A DNA stretch of 64,000 nucleotides from Paradesertivirga sp965650335. GTDB lineage: Bacteria > Bacteroidota > Bacteroidia > Sphingobacteriales > Sphingobacteriaceae. The DNA lies in NCBI GenBank assembly GCA_965650335.1, contig CBFGOI010000012.1, forward strand, positions 1 to 64,000. Reading direction: 5' to 3'. Numbering within the stretch: position 1 is the first letter of the stretch; each line of letters starts with the position of its first letter. Below are positions 7,857 to 16,377 of the stretch, piece by piece. A program made the translations under genes and the position numbers. Under the pieces are notes generated by a model that was not told the origin of the DNA, did not search any database, and worked only from the letters and a program-made list of their open reading frames with translations.

Positions 7857-9407
7857 ATGCAAGAAACAACGATTCTTTGGGCCGATGACGAAATCGACTT
7901 ACTAAAACCCCATATCATGCTTTTAAATGAGAAGGGTTACACTATAAAAACCGTTACCAATGGTAATGATGCTTTAGATGCGTTCAAAGCTGGATTTTAC
8001 GATCTGGTTTTCCTGGACGAGAACATGCCAGGGCTTACCGGTTTAGAAACACTCGCAGAAATAAAAAATATAAACCCTGATGTTCCTATTGTATTGATAA
8101 CCAAAAACGAAGAGGAATATTTGATGGAAGATGCCATCGGTTCTAAAATCGATGACTATCTGATAAAGCCGGTTAATCCACGCCAGGTATTGCTGACTAT
8201 TAAAAAGTTAACGGAAAATAAAAAGCTTATTAATCAGAAAACTTCTATGGCATACCAGCAGGATTTTAGAACGCTGGGGATGACTCTGAATGATAATCTA
8301 AGTTTTGCTGAATGGGTTGATGTTTACAAGAAGTTAGTGTATTGGGAGCTTTCGCTCGAGCAACTTGAAGATACTGGTATGCATGAAATTTTGACCATGC
8401 AAAAGTCTGAAGCCAATATGCAGTTTAGTAAGTTCGTTGAAAAGAACTATCTCGGCTGGTGTAAAAATCCTGAATCGGGACCTGTAACTTCAGAGCAGTT
8501 GCTAAAAAAGAAGCTGTTTCCAATACTGGATACCAAAACTACTTTTTTTATTCTGATTGATAATTTAAGATACGATCAATGGAAAATGATTAATTCTTTG
8601 ATTACCGAACATTTCAGACTGGAAGAAGAGGATAGCTATTACAGTATTTTACCAACTGCTACACAATATGCCCGAAACGCCATTTTTTCCGGGTTAATGC
8701 CATTAGAAATGGAAAAAAGATATCCTTCCATGTGGCAAAATGATGAAGATGAAGGAGGTAAAAACCTGTTCGAAGAACAATTTCTAGACGACAACATTAA
8801 TCGCAACTTTAAGCGAGATCTGAAGCATTCTTACACTAAAGTTTTAACATTTGAGCAAGGTAAAGCTGTTGTAGAAAACATCAACAACCTTTTAACCAAC
8901 GAGCTAAATGTAATTGTATATAATTTTGTGGACATGTTATCGCACGCACGCACCGATATGGCCATGATACGTGAACTGGCTAATGATGAGGCTGCATACA
9001 GATCCCTCACTTATTCGTGGTTTGAGCATTCGCCTCTACTCGAAACAATCCGAAAGCTGGCCACAAAAAATGTTAGATTGGTAATAACTACAGATCACGG
9101 AACGATTCGTGTTAAACATCCAAGTAAAGTAATTGGCGATAGAAATACAAACACTAACCTTCGTTATAAACAGGGAAAGAATCTGAATTTTGTTGCTAAA
9201 GATGTGTTTCACATAAAAAATCCACACGAGGCACACTTACCGAAGCTTCACGTTAGTTCAAGTTTTATTTTCACGAAAGAAGATTCATATTTTGTATATC
9301 CCAATAACTACAATCATTTTGTGAACTATTACAATGAAACTTTTCAGCATGGAGGTATCTCTCTTGAAGAGATGATTGTTCCATATGCTATTTATAGTCC
9401 GAGATAA
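7857..9407 (+). CDS. porX: PorX-type response regulator with PglZ domain
   Basis: 516 residues. An N-terminal receiver domain (phospho-acceptor Asp54 in LVFLDENMPG, Lys in YLIKPVNP) is followed by a three-helix linker and a C-terminal PglZ/alkaline-phosphatase-superfamily domain. Metal-site candidates are IDNLRYDQW, PTATQYARN and TTDHGTIRVKHPS. PorX controls type IX secretion genes in Bacteroidota, partnered by PorY and SigP, and its PglZ domain has been reported to be an oligonucleotide phosphodiesterase. No porY-like kinase is adjacent, as usual. Divergent from the HD gene. Confidence 0.95.
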   Translation: MQETTILWADDEIDLLKPHIMLLNEKGYTIKTVTNGNDALDAFKAGFYDLVFLDENMPGLTGLETLAEIKNINPDVPIVLITKNEEEYLMEDAIGSKIDDYLIKPVNPRQVLLTIKKLTENKKLINQKTSMAYQQDFRTLGMTLNDNLSFAEWVDVYKKLVYWELSLEQLEDTGMHEILTMQKSEANMQFSKFVEKNYLGWCKNPESGPVTSEQLLKKKLFPILDTKTTFFILIDNLRYDQWKMINSLITEHFRLEEEDSYYSILPTATQYARNAIFSGLMPLEMEKRYPSMWQNDEDEGGKNLFEEQFLDDNINRNFKRDLKHSYTKVLTFEQGKAVVENINNLLTNELNVIVYNFVDMLSHARTDMAMIRELANDEAAYRSLTYSWFEHSPLLETIRKLATKNVRLVITTDHGTIRVKHPSKVIGDRNTNTNLRYKQGKNLNFVAKDVFHIKNPHEAHLPKLHVSSSFIFTKEDSYFVYPNNYNHFVNYYNETFQHGGISLEEMIVPYAIYSPR

Positions 9408-9417
9408 GATCAATTTT

Positions 9418-9425
9418 TATCTTTG
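9418..9425 (+). promoter_or_regulatory. -7 box (TATCTTTG) of tsaE
   Basis: A perfect TAnnTTTG match lies between the porX stop and the tsaE start; it ends four bases before the ATG. If used, the transcript would be leaderless or nearly so. Confidence 0.5.
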
Positions 9426-9429
9426 AACG

Positions 9430-9849
9430 ATGGAGTTAAAAGTTTCAAACCTTGAGGATCTGCCGGATGCTGCAAAAAAAATTCTTGAACTGGCAGGAAG
9501 CAATCGTGTATTTCTGTTTTATGGAGAAATGGGCGCTGGAAAAACCACATTAATTAAAGCTCTTTGCAAGGAATTGAATGTAGAAGATACAGTATCCAGT
9601 CCTACCTTTTCTATTGTAAATGAATATTCCGGAAGCAACAAAATTATTTATCATTTTGATTTTTACAGGATAAAAAATGAAACAGAGGCTTTCGATTTGG
9701 GCTACGAGGATTATTTGTTTTCTGAAGCCTATTGTTTTATAGAATGGCCCGAGAAAATATCAAATCTTCTTCCCTCAAAATTTGTGGAATTAAAATTGCT
9801 GCAAACTTCAGAGAATGAACGTGTAATTAAGGTTCATCAGGTTAATTGA
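9430..9849 (+). CDS. tsaE: tRNA t6A ATPase subunit TsaE
   Basis: 139 residues, the family length. TsaE is the ATPase of the TsaB-TsaD-TsaE complex that makes N6-threonylcarbamoyladenosine at position 37 of ANN-decoding tRNAs. Walker A is GEMGAGKTT near residue 34. The family signatures SSPTFSIVNEY, HFDFYRI and FIEWPEKI are all present. It lies 22 bases after porX and has its own -7 box right before the start. Confidence 0.96.
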   Translation: MELKVSNLEDLPDAAKKILELAGSNRVFLFYGEMGAGKTTLIKALCKELNVEDTVSSPTFSIVNEYSGSNKIIYHFDFYRIKNETEAFDLGYEDYLFSEAYCFIEWPEKISNLLPSKFVELKLLQTSENERVIKVHQVN

Positions 9850-9912
9850 TATTATATTGCCTCTAAGTAAAGGGGATTTCGTATTTTCAGCACACTTTTT
9901 TAGATACACGGT

Positions 9913-11127
9913 ATGATGAGTGAACTGTCCGACATTGCAAAGCAAGCTATGATGCAGCCCCAGGAGGCAATGCTCGAGACTAAAAAGAAAAAAAACAGCC
10001 TTTACATAGGTATCCCGAAAGAAAGCTCTTTTCAGGAAAACAGGATTGCCTTAACGCCCTTATCTGTTGCATTGCTCGTAAACAATGGCCATGAGGTTGT
10101 TATTGAGTCGGGAGCCGGAATGGGAGCAAATTTTTCTGATAATGATTATAGTGAGCAGGGAGCAACCATACAATACGATAAAAAAGAAGTTTTCAAATCT
10201 GATATTATTATCAAGATCGGTCCCCCTACGCAGGAAGAAATCGGAATGATGAAGCCCTTCCAGGTGTTGTTTTCTACGCTTCAAATGGGCTCGCTTAAAG
10301 CGGAGTCGCTTGAGGCGATGATGAAGAAAAAAATAACTGCGCTGTCTTACGAATACTTGCGTGATGAAGGTGGATCGTTAAGCGTAATTCGATCCATGAG
10401 TGAGATTGTTGGTGCTACCTCTGTACTCATCGCTGCTGAATACTTAAGTAATGTATTTGATGGAAAAGGCTTGATGCTTGGAGGAATAACAGGCGTTCCA
10501 CCTACCGAAATGGTAATTTTAGGTGCTGGAACTGTTGGTGAGTATGCTGCAAGAACAGCTATCGCACTGGGTGCAGAAGTTAAGGTTTTTGACAGTTCTA
10601 TTTACCGGCTCAGACGATTACAAAATAATATCGGTGCCAGGGTTTTTACTTCTGTAATTCAGCCGATTGTATTAAATAAAGCTATAACCACCTGTGATGT
10701 GGTTATAGGGGCAATACGGGCTCACAAAGGATTGAGTCCTTGCATTGTTAATGAAGAAACTGTTAGTCACATGAAACCTAATTCTGTGATTATTGATGTA
10801 AGTATTGATCAGGGCGGTTGTTTCGAAACATCGAGAATAACTAACCATACGCATCCGGTTTTTCGAAAGTATGACGTTATACATTACTGTGTACCTAATA
10901 TCGCATCTCGCGTTGCCAGAACAGCAACGTATGCATTAACAAATATATTCACTCCAATTTTAATGGATATTGGCGAAATGGGAGGTCTAATGAACGTGAT
11001 TTGGGAAAAATCAGGAGTACGCAATGCAATTTATCTGTATCAGGGTCACCTTACCAATAAAGATCTTGCAGAAAGATTTAACATCCCACCAAAAGATTTG
11101 GAACTGCTGATAGTTTCAAACCGATAA
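9913..11127 (+). CDS. ald: Alanine dehydrogenase-like NAD(P)-binding protein
   Basis: 404 residues, with an N-terminal extension of about 25 residues. The AlaDh/PNT architecture is clear: IGIPKESSFQENRIALTP (Arg44), KIGPP (Lys101), a nucleotide-binding GAGTVGEYAAR and VSIDQGGCFETS (Asp299). Canonical enzymes reversibly deaminate L-alanine to pyruvate with NAD. The catalytic His of the TFLHLAA segment is replaced by Gln124 (STLQMGS), and the NMPASVPKTS segment reads NIASRVARTA. Activity as alanine dehydrogenase should therefore not be assumed; it could be a divergent amino or keto acid dehydrogenase. Confidence 0.85.
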   Translation: MMSELSDIAKQAMMQPQEAMLETKKKKNSLYIGIPKESSFQENRIALTPLSVALLVNNGHEVVIESGAGMGANFSDNDYSEQGATIQYDKKEVFKSDIIIKIGPPTQEEIGMMKPFQVLFSTLQMGSLKAESLEAMMKKKITALSYEYLRDEGGSLSVIRSMSEIVGATSVLIAAEYLSNVFDGKGLMLGGITGVPPTEMVILGAGTVGEYAARTAIALGAEVKVFDSSIYRLRRLQNNIGARVFTSVIQPIVLNKAITTCDVVIGAIRAHKGLSPCIVNEETVSHMKPNSVIIDVSIDQGGCFETSRITNHTHPVFRKYDVIHYCVPNIASRVARTATYALTNIFTPILMDIGEMGGLMNVIWEKSGVRNAIYLYQGHLTNKDLAERFNIPPKDLELLIVSNR

Positions 11128-11194
11128 GCTTTGTAAACTTATTAAAACACTTTTTGGCGAATCTTTCTTTAATAAAGTAGACGTCGCACGGAAA

Positions 11195-12163
11195 ATGAAT
11201 TTTAATAAGGCCTTTTTAAAAGATATCTGGAAAATATTAGTTGGAAGTTTTAATGGTTTTATAAACGACAGGTGCTTTAAGCTCTGTGCAGCCCTATCTT
11301 ATTATACCTTATTTTCCCTTGCTCCGCTTTTGTTGATGTTAATTTATATTGCCGGAAAAGTTTTTCGTCAGGAAGCTTTTGAGGGAAAGGTTTTTTCAGA
11401 AATAAATAAATTCATTGGTCCAGAGGCGGCCCTACAGGTACAGGAGATCATTCAGAATGCTTCTATTAAGGAGGATTCTTGGTGGGCTATCGCAGTCGGG
11501 ATACTTACTCTATTTATTGGGGCTACAGGAGTTTTCATTGAAATACAAGACTCTATAAATCTAATTTGGCGTGTAAAAGCGAAACCAGAAAAAGGTTGGT
11601 TAAAACTTCTTACCAATAGGCTCTTATCTTTTTCAATGATTGCCACCATGGGCTTTTTACTGATCGTATCGCTTGTTATCAATGGATTAGTTACTGCGCT
11701 TAGCGATAGGTTAAAAGTGTATTTTGAAGATATAACAATACTTTTGGTACAGGTATTTGATCTCGCTTTAACTCTCATTATCATAACAGCATTATTGGCT
11801 ATCATCTTTAAGTTTTTGCCCGATGTAAAAATCGGATGGAAAGACGTACGGGCCGGATCGATTTTTACCGCTTTATTATTTATGTTGGGGCGATATGGAA
11901 TTAGCTTGTATATAGACAAGGTAGGTCCGGGATCAACCTATGGCGCAGCGGGATCTTTAATTGTAATATTAGTATGGGTGTATTATGCAGCGGCTATATT
12001 GTATTTTGGAGCTGAATTTACGCAAGTATATACCGAAAAGAGAGGTCGTAAGATAGAGCCAGCCTCCTATGCTGTTCACATTATTCAGGTAGAAAAAGAA
12101 AAGGAGGTGAATGTATTACCTGCTCAAAAACAGGATGAAGCCGGAGCGGATAAATCAGTTTAA
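11195..12163 (+). CDS. YihY/BrkB-family membrane protein
   Basis: 322 residues with about six hydrophobic segments: the family motif region CAALSYYTLFSLAPLLLM near residues 30-50, then segments near 95, 145, 190, 220 and 255. The GPGSTYGAAGSLIVILVWVYY stretch is the conserved C-terminal pair of helices. The family was once called ribonuclease BN in error; it is an inner-membrane protein of unknown transport role. The tail (residues 285-322) is charged and cytosolic. Confidence 0.9.
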   Translation: MNFNKAFLKDIWKILVGSFNGFINDRCFKLCAALSYYTLFSLAPLLLMLIYIAGKVFRQEAFEGKVFSEINKFIGPEAALQVQEIIQNASIKEDSWWAIAVGILTLFIGATGVFIEIQDSINLIWRVKAKPEKGWLKLLTNRLLSFSMIATMGFLLIVSLVINGLVTALSDRLKVYFEDITILLVQVFDLALTLIIITALLAIIFKFLPDVKIGWKDVRAGSIFTALLFMLGRYGISLYIDKVGPGSTYGAAGSLIVILVWVYYAAAILYFGAEFTQVYTEKRGRKIEPASYAVHIIQVEKEKEVNVLPAQKQDEAGADKSV

Positions 12164-12236
12164 TTGAAATTGTTCTAATCACAAACTAAACCATCACGAT
12201 AGTTTCATAGCCTTTAAAAAAAACAAACATATTCTA

Positions 12237-14015
12237 ATGAAAATAAAATTATTTGCCATCTATTCTTTAATAGCTTTTTTGGGCTGTAACCAGGATGTTA
12301 AAAAAGAAGAAGTGGAAGAGAAGAAGGATATCTCTCAGACTTTTGAAAAGTATTGGGAAGAACGTTCGCGCTTTTTTCCTTTAGATGCTACCCAGCAGGG
12401 AGATAACAGGTTCAATGCCATTTTGAGAAACGATCAAACGAAAGGATTCAGAGATTCTTTGACCACGTTTTACCAAAACTACCTTAAAGAACTGGCAGAA
12501 TTTAAACGTGAAGACTTAAGTGATAACGATAAATTGAGTTATGACATTTTCCAATACGATCTTAATCTTCAGCTCGAGGGTTTAAAAACAAAACAATGGA
12601 TGATTCCCTTTCAACAATTTTGGGGACTGCCTTTAACTATGGGCCAATTGGGTTCGGGCGACGGATTTCAACCTTTCAAAAATGCCGGGGATTACAAAAA
12701 CTGGCTTAGCCGCGTGGATGGATTTGCTATTTGGGTAGATTCGGCGATTGTTAATTTCCGAAAGGGAATGAAAGCCGGCGTAGTTTTGCCAAAACCTTTG
12801 GTTCTGAAAATGATTCCACAAATGGAGGCGATGGTAGTTGATGTTCCAGGCAAGAGCTTATTCTATACTCCTGTCAAACATTTCCCTGAAAAGTTTTCTG
12901 AAGAGGATAAATCTGAGCTCACAGAGGCATATAAGCAGGCAATTGTTTCGAAGATTAGCCCTTCCTATAAGAAATTAGTGCTTTTCTTGAAGAATGAATA
13001 TTTACCGCGGGCCAGAGCCTCATCGGGGATTTCCGCTATACCTGGTGGAAAAAATTTATATACCTATTTGGTTAAACAATGGACCACAACCAATAAAACG
13101 CCAGAAGAAATATATCAGACAGGTTTGTCTGAAGTTAAGCGGATTAAAGCTGAAATGGATACCATCAAACAAGAGGTGGGATTCTATGGTGATCTAAAGG
13201 CATTTTTCGAATTTATGAAAACTTCGCCAAAATTTATGCCTTTCAAAACCCCTCAGGATGTACTCAATGCATTCAAAGGAATTCATGGCAAAATGGAACC
13301 TCAACTTCAAACTATGTTTGGGCGTGTTCCAAAAACTCCTTTTGAGATAAGACAAACAGAAGCTTTCAGGGCGGCATCGGCCAGTGCCGAATATAATCAG
13401 GGTTCGCCGGACGGCTCACGTCCAGGGATATTTTATGTTCCTATTTTAGATGCAACGAAGTTTAACATCACTTCTGGTATGGAATCTTTATTTCTGCATG
13501 AGGCAATTCCTGGTCATCATTACCAGATATCTTTGCAGCAGGAAAATAAAGACTTGCCTAAATTCCGGCGTTTTGCTTGGTACGGGGCTTTCGGCGAAGG
13601 CTGGGGTTTATATGCCGAATCTTTGGGTAAAGAATTAGGTTTATATACCGATCCTTATCAGTATATGGGCGCTTTGGGCGACGAAATGCATCGGGCCATT
13701 CGTTTAGTGGTCGACGTAGCATTGCACACCAAAGGGATGACCCGTGAACAGGCGATTAAATATATGATGGATAACGAAGCCATCGACAAACAGGGCGCAA
13801 CTGCCGAAGTTGAACGCTATATGGCTGTTCCCGGACAAGCTCTTTCCTACAAAATTGGTGCTTTAAAAATATGGGAATTGCGTAATAAGTATCAGAAGCA
13901 ACTGAAACATTTTAAGCTAGCTGATTTTCATGATGAATTGCTAAAAGATGGAGTAATGCCCTTGGATATTGCTGAAAAGAAAATGGATGCATGGGCGGCC
14001 TCTAAATCCAGGTGA
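12237..14015 (+). CDS. DUF885 lipoprotein, putative metallo-carboxypeptidase
   Basis: 592 residues. The N-terminal signal ends in a lipobox (IAFLGC), so it should be lipid-anchored. The conserved DUF885 core includes LFLHEAIPGHHYQIS near residue 420 and EGWGLYAESLGKELG near 455, giving an HExxxxH-like zinc site with a downstream Glu, as in M32-like carboxypeptidases. The catalytic role of the family is inferred from motif similarity. It is monocistronic by position and convergent with the DUF4197 gene. Confidence 0.9.
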   Translation: MKIKLFAIYSLIAFLGCNQDVKKEEVEEKKDISQTFEKYWEERSRFFPLDATQQGDNRFNAILRNDQTKGFRDSLTTFYQNYLKELAEFKREDLSDNDKLSYDIFQYDLNLQLEGLKTKQWMIPFQQFWGLPLTMGQLGSGDGFQPFKNAGDYKNWLSRVDGFAIWVDSAIVNFRKGMKAGVVLPKPLVLKMIPQMEAMVVDVPGKSLFYTPVKHFPEKFSEEDKSELTEAYKQAIVSKISPSYKKLVLFLKNEYLPRARASSGISAIPGGKNLYTYLVKQWTTTNKTPEEIYQTGLSEVKRIKAEMDTIKQEVGFYGDLKAFFEFMKTSPKFMPFKTPQDVLNAFKGIHGKMEPQLQTMFGRVPKTPFEIRQTEAFRAASASAEYNQGSPDGSRPGIFYVPILDATKFNITSGMESLFLHEAIPGHHYQISLQQENKDLPKFRRFAWYGAFGEGWGLYAESLGKELGLYTDPYQYMGALGDEMHRAIRLVVDVALHTKGMTREQAIKYMMDNEAIDKQGATAEVERYMAVPGQALSYKIGALKIWELRNKYQKQLKHFKLADFHDELLKDGVMPLDIAEKKMDAWAASKSR

Positions 14016-14075
14016 GAAAAGAGAGTACGGTTAGTGACGGAGCCTGTGAGTTACACGTTTCTATTATAAATAATA

Positions 14076-14107
14076 AAGCGGGTATCATTGGCATGAACCC
14101 GCTTCTT
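14076..14107. terminator. Hairpin between convergent genes
   Basis: An 8-bp stem (AAGCGGGT with ACCCGCTT) and a 13-base loop lie between the convergent DUF885 and DUF4197 genes. The T-run is poor (CTTT), so termination may be weak. Confidence 0.55.
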
Positions 14108-14129
14108 TAACAAAATTCTTCCAAGGATC

Positions 14130-14846
14130 CTAAATCCTGTTTCTATCCGCATATCCGAATACTTTTTGCAGCAATGTTGTATTTCTGGCAGAAATATTTT
14201 GCCTGATTTTCAACTCTTCTTTGGCGATTTCAAAAAATAACCCCTCAATAGCTTTTTGCGCTACATAGGACGATAAATCTGGATTAATATCTGCGGTTAG
14301 GGGAATTTGGTTGTATGCTGTAATGGCATCGCTCCAATACTTTGTTGCACCAACTTTGCCCAGGCTGCTTTGAATCACAGGTTTGAATTTCATCATTAAC
14401 TCATCTGTAGTTACTCGTTGAAAGTATTGCGTCGCTGCGTCGCTTTGCCGACTTAGCAGAATATTAGAAGCATCAGCGATTGTCATTTCCTTTATAGCGT
14501 TAATAAAAATTGGCTTTGCTTCTTTTGCAGCATCTTCTGCCGCTCTGTTGATGCTCAGAATTACATTGTCTGCAAGTCTATTCAATCCTAAACTTCTTAA
14601 TGTCCGTTCTGCTTTTTGAGCTTCGGGAGGAAATAATAGTTTAATTGCAGCATTTCCGAAAAAGCCATTTTGCTCTGATAGCCGTTCAGAGCTATACGTT
14701 GTGCCAAATTCCAAAGCTTGTTTTAAGCCTGAAGCTATTTCAGCGGATGTTGGATTACCTAAGATCTGGGCGGTTTGGTTCAGCGCCTCACAGCTGCTGA
14801 ATAACATTCCGCCTATCATGGTTAATATAAGACCGATACTTTTCAT
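14130..14846 (-). CDS. DUF4197 lipoprotein
   Basis: 238 residues. The N-terminus is a lipoprotein signal (MLFSSCEAL). The mature protein is mainly helical and matches DUF4197: SGLKQALEFGTTYSSERL, LFPPEAQKAERTLRSLGL, SINRAAEDAAKEAKPIF and a C-terminal FEIAKEELKIRQN...TTLLQKVFG. Function unknown; members are periplasmic or outer-membrane anchored. It is divergent from the sigma factor, with 230 bases between them. Confidence 0.88.
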   Translation of the reverse strand: MKSIGLILTMIGGMLFSSCEALNQTAQILGNPTSAEIASGLKQALEFGTTYSSERLSEQNGFFGNAAIKLLFPPEAQKAERTLRSLGLNRLADNVILSINRAAEDAAKEAKPIFINAIKEMTIADASNILLSRQSDAATQYFQRVTTDELMMKFKPVIQSSLGKVGATKYWSDAITAYNQIPLTADINPDLSSYVAQKAIEGLFFEIAKEELKIRQNISARNTTLLQKVFGYADRNRI

Positions 14847-15077
14847 ATTTATTCTTCTTTATTGTATAACGATAAATTAAGCAAATTGCTTTAAAGTGTA
14901 GATATAAATAAAGAGGCAAAGTTTAACAGATAAGTGAAAATATATAATTGCCGTCTTGAGCGATGATTAAATGTTCTCTGGAAGCGTTATTTTTCAATTT
15001 ATTTATGCTATTTTGGAGAACATCGCATCAATAAAGTATAAAGCTTAAACGGCCTAAGGGTATCAAATTATTATAGC

Positions 15078-15659
15078 TTGAAATTCATCAAATATAAAAA
15101 TACAGATCCTTCACAGTCTGAAGCAGAAATGCTTGAGGAATATCGTCGCTATGGCAACCTGGAAACTTTGGGAAAGTTGTATGAAAAATATATGCCCTTA
15201 ATTTATGGTTTGTGTTTAAAGTATTTGAGGGACGAAGAGCAAAGCAAAGACGCTGTTATGCAAATTTTTGAACAGCTGATCACAAAGTTGAAGATTCATG
15301 AGGTCGCTAATTTTAAAAGTTGGTTATACACACTCGCACGAAATCATTGTTTAATGAATTTGCGCTCTTTACATAAACACGAATTTGTAAATATCGACGA
15401 TTATGGTGTGGAAACCCCGACTTTTCTGCATCAGACTACTGATGATCTAAAAGAAAATCAGCTGACTAAAATGGAAACATGTTTGAAAAAGCTTCCGGAT
15501 GAGCAGCGAGTTACTATAGATTTGTTTTACTTGCAGCAAAAATGTTATAAGGAGATTTCGGATGCAACCGGTTTTGATTTGAATAAAGTTAAAAGCTACA
15601 TCCAAAATGGTAAGCGAAATTTAAAAATTTGTATAGAGAAGAACGGTGGAAACGAATAG
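15078..15659 (+). CDS. ECF-type RNA polymerase sigma-70 factor
   Basis: 193 residues from TTG at 15078. Region 2 spans about residues 30-100 (LYEKYMPLIYGLCLKYL, then SWLYTLARNHCL) and region 4 about 130-185 (LPDEQRVTIDLFYLQQKCYKEISDATGF, with the helix-turn-helix reading through NKVKSYIQNGKRNL). An in-frame ATG 17 codons later would cut into the conserved N-terminus. The next gene overlaps it by 14 bases and encodes a likely membrane anti-sigma factor. Targets unknown. Confidence 0.9.
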   Translation: MKFIKYKNTDPSQSEAEMLEEYRRYGNLETLGKLYEKYMPLIYGLCLKYLRDEEQSKDAVMQIFEQLITKLKIHEVANFKSWLYTLARNHCLMNLRSLHKHEFVNIDDYGVETPTFLHQTTDDLKENQLTKMETCLKKLPDEQRVTIDLFYLQQKCYKEISDATGFDLNKVKSYIQNGKRNLKICIEKNGGNE

Positions 15660-16350
15660 GATAAATTATATCACAATTCAGCAATATCTGGAAGGTAAGT
15701 TGGATAAAGAAGCTATGCATGAGCTGGAAAGGCAATCGCTTGAAGATCCGTTTTTGGCCGATGCACTCGACGGCTATGCCCAGATAAACAAGCCTGCCAC
15801 AAAGCACCTGAGTTTATTGCAAACTCAACTTGAAGAGAGAATTGCCCAGCAACAGGAAAATAAAAATGTCTTTAACTTTAGTTGGCAGCGTTTAAGTATA
15901 GCAGCGACCGCGGGATTGTTATTTATAGCAGCGAGTATTCTTTTCTGGATAAAGGGCCAAAAAGCTGAAGATCAACTTATAAAACAACTTAAACAAGTTG
16001 AGGTGAGTTTAACCCCAGCGGATAGCATAGGCTCCGCAGCGTCTAATAAAAATAACGTACAAGGGCCAGTGACAGGTTCTACAGAAACTTTAAAGGAAGG
16101 CCCCGAGCCAATTATAGGCTGGCGCAAATACAAGGATTATCTGGAAAAGAGTGATTTATCGGCTAAAGTTGCTTCCGGGCAGGTAATAGTGAGTTTTACA
16201 GTCGGTGATAACAACAGCTTAAGTAATTTCAAGATAGAAAAAGGCTTGGACAATATTAGTAATAGTGAAGCTATCCGTTTGATTAAAGATGGTCCGGCAT
16301 GGGTTAAAGGGAAGCAATCTGATGCTCGTCTAACAATTAGTTTTAAATAG
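15646..16350 (+). CDS. Putative membrane anti-sigma factor with TonB-like C-terminus
   Basis: 234 residues from GTG at 15646, inside the sigma gene (14-base overlap), so translation is coupled. The N-terminal 60 residues (ITIQQYLEGKLDKEAMHELERQ...DGYAQI) form a zinc-free anti-sigma-like domain. A single membrane helix follows near residues 84-103. The periplasmic part ends in a TonB-like domain (GWRKYKDYLEK...VIVSFTVGDNNSLSNFKIEKGL). It probably holds the sigma factor until a periplasmic signal arrives; this is inferred from architecture and pairing. Confidence 0.82.
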   Translation: METNRINYITIQQYLEGKLDKEAMHELERQSLEDPFLADALDGYAQINKPATKHLSLLQTQLEERIAQQQENKNVFNFSWQRLSIAATAGLLFIAASILFWIKGQKAEDQLIKQLKQVEVSLTPADSIGSAASNKNNVQGPVTGSTETLKEGPEPIIGWRKYKDYLEKSDLSAKVASGQVIVSFTVGDNNSLSNFKIEKGLDNISNSEAIRLIKDGPAWVKGKQSDARLTISFK

Positions 16351-16377
16351 GTTTCTAAAGTATTTTACATTCTGCTT

